Source: Pseudoselenomonas ruminantium | GTDB lineage: Bacteria > Bacillota > Negativicutes > Selenomonadales > Selenomonadaceae | DNA length: 64,000 nt | Direction of reading: 5' to 3' | Assembly (NCBI GenBank): GCA_015058655.1 | Contig: SVBX01000011.1 | Span: forward strand, 36,426 to 100,425 | Shown: positions 63,350 to 64,000 of the stretch, piece by piece | Numbering within the stretch: the first letter of the stretch is position 1 | How the letters are laid out: every line of letters starts with the position of its first letter | The notes under the pieces: model-generated | Told to the model about the DNA's origin: nothing | Databases searched by the model: none | Seen by the model: the letters and a program-made list of their open reading frames with translations, nothing else | Program-made: the position numbers and the translations under genes

Positions 63350-63560
63350 TGAACATATCCATGCTCAGCGTAAAGGCAAGGAGCTAGATCAATATGTTTG
63401 TTTCTTTTGTTTGAGACAGTTCCATGGAAATCATGGACATCATATAATGCTATATAGTGAAGGTGGTGAACCTTCTGTGGGGAATATGGTGACTTTGTGT
63501 CCGGAATGTCACCGTGATTATCATAGTGGAAAAATTAAATTGGATTTGCATAGGTTTTAA
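63330..63560 (+). CDS. HNH endonuclease-like protein
   Basis: This 76-residue protein has CFFCLRQFHGNHGHHIMLYSEG and CPECHRDYHSG, giving CxxC...CxxC zinc ligands, the His-His pair of the first strand and the closing His in an HNH fold. The start is the ATG at 63330, inside the end of the zinc-knuckle gene, so they are coupled. It is small but complete for a minimal HNH domain; target unknown. Confidence 0.75.
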   Translation: MRKKRSSEHIHAQRKGKELDQYVCFFCLRQFHGNHGHHIMLYSEGGEPSVGNMVTLCPECHRDYHSGKIKLDLHRF

Positions 63561-63769
63561 GGATTGGTTTTTATATGTAATCTTATAGTACATAGCGTGG
63601 ACGCACCTACTGAAACAGGTCTGCAGATTACTAAATGTGAATTAGAAAACCTCGGCAATCTAAATGAGAATTGGCAATCATCGGTATTGAGGTGATGTGA
63701 AATGCCCTTATACAAGGTTGGAATACCGTAGCTTGAAAGTGTATGGAAAAATTGGCGCAGGATACCCAG
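63561..63769. other. Short intergenic region before the transposase end
   Basis: No supported gene is seen in about 210 bases. A 32-codon open frame on the plus strand (63597-63695) has no recognisable character. Confidence 0.5.
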
Positions 63770-63796
63770 CCCTGAAAAATTGAATTTTTTTCAGGG
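63770..63796. terminator. Hairpin between the transposase end and the small-gene group
   Basis: CCCTGAAAAA (63770-63779) pairs with TTTTTCAGGG (63787-63796) around a 7-base loop. It is AT-rich at the tip and has As and Ts on both sides, so it could stop transcripts from either side; it lies directly after the transposase stop. Confidence 0.5.
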
Positions 63797-63797
63797 T

Positions 63798-64000
63798 TCA
63801 TGCACTCTCACATTTGCGCTCATGCCAAGCATCTATGTGAATGACGAACAGTATGGCGAATAATCGAATATACCACATCATGGATGAGCGATGGCGCCCT
63901 TCTTCCAGCAGTCCGTCAATCTTTATGCGTTTGTTGGCCCGTTCAGCAGATGTGCGCTTGTTGTAGGCTTGCTTCCATTGAGGCGAACCTCGTGGAGGGT
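63798..64000 (-). pseudogene. Transposase, C-terminal end (continues outside window)
   Basis: On the minus strand, 66 codons are open from the window edge to a stop at 63798-63800. The sequence PRGSPQWKQAYNKRTSAERA, then NKRIKIDGLLEEGRHRSS and MMWYIRLFA, is typical of the C-terminal part of DDE transposases. Only this end is visible, so it cannot be said whether the gene is intact beyond base 64000. It marks an insertion sequence at this end of the glycan locus. Confidence 0.75.

Noticed and set aside
63597..63695. A 32-codon plus-strand open frame after the HNH gene
   Set aside because: It is short, lacks a ribosome site and shows no recognisable family.

Overview
The window reads as a chromosomal segment of a Negativicutes bacterium (diderm Firmicutes), most likely Selenomonas or a close relative. 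The basis is the housekeeping order pyrH-frr-ferredoxin-uppS-cdsA-dxr-rseP-ispG-proS, followed by a large, partly AT-rich surface-glycan locus. This placement is an inference from gene order and protein character; no rRNA or other phylogenetic marker was available.

Layout. (1) 1-8340: a tightly packed, GC-rich housekeeping operon for nucleotide, translation and isoprenoid/lipid functions, ending at a strong terminator after proS. (2) 8341-12000: an accessory patch with a serine recombinase, a pair of 20-bp inverted repeats enclosing a promoter, a TnpB-family protein that has lost all three RuvC catalytic acids, a structured-RNA-like stretch, a truncated gene copy, a 10-bp minisatellite and REP-like palindromes. 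(3) 12005-26624: a glycosyltransferase/beta-propeller fusion and a WecD-like acetyltransferase, followed by an acyl-assembly cluster (two carrier proteins, two KASIII-type ketosynthases, two SDR reductases, a FabZ-type dehydratase, split transketolase, LuxC, an AMP-ligase and LuxE). (4) 27216-53399: an AT-rich glycan locus with a WecE-like aminotransferase, a WecF-like/radical SAM fusion, UDP-glucose dehydrogenase, other glycosyltransferases, heptose-type enzymes (GmhA- and HldE-like), a second split transketolase, and two HAD fusion proteins. (5) 53422-62527: a more GC-rich set of sugar-activation genes (TarI/IspD-like, epimerase, nucleotidyltransferase-kinase fusion, HAD phosphatase, ManA-like and Rpe-like) plus two related putative glycosyltransferases. 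(6) 62829-64000: small genes including a zinc-knuckle protein and an HNH nuclease, then the end of a transposase on the minus strand.

How the genes fit together. WecE-, WecD- and WecF-like functions suggest a 4-amino-4,6-dideoxyhexose that is N-acylated and transferred. The acyl-assembly cluster between them is a plausible source of an unusual acyl group. Heptose-type, ribitol/glycerol-type and uronate-type precursors would be supplied by the later genes. A recurring feature is a small Rossmann-like domain of roughly 110-130 residues attached to the N- or C-terminus of many otherwise unrelated enzymes in this locus.

The strongest candidate for an undescribed system is at 8.4-10.9 kb: a resolvase/invertase-type recombinase, a possibly invertible promoter, and a nuclease-dead TnpB (TldR-like) followed by a candidate guide-RNA scaffold.
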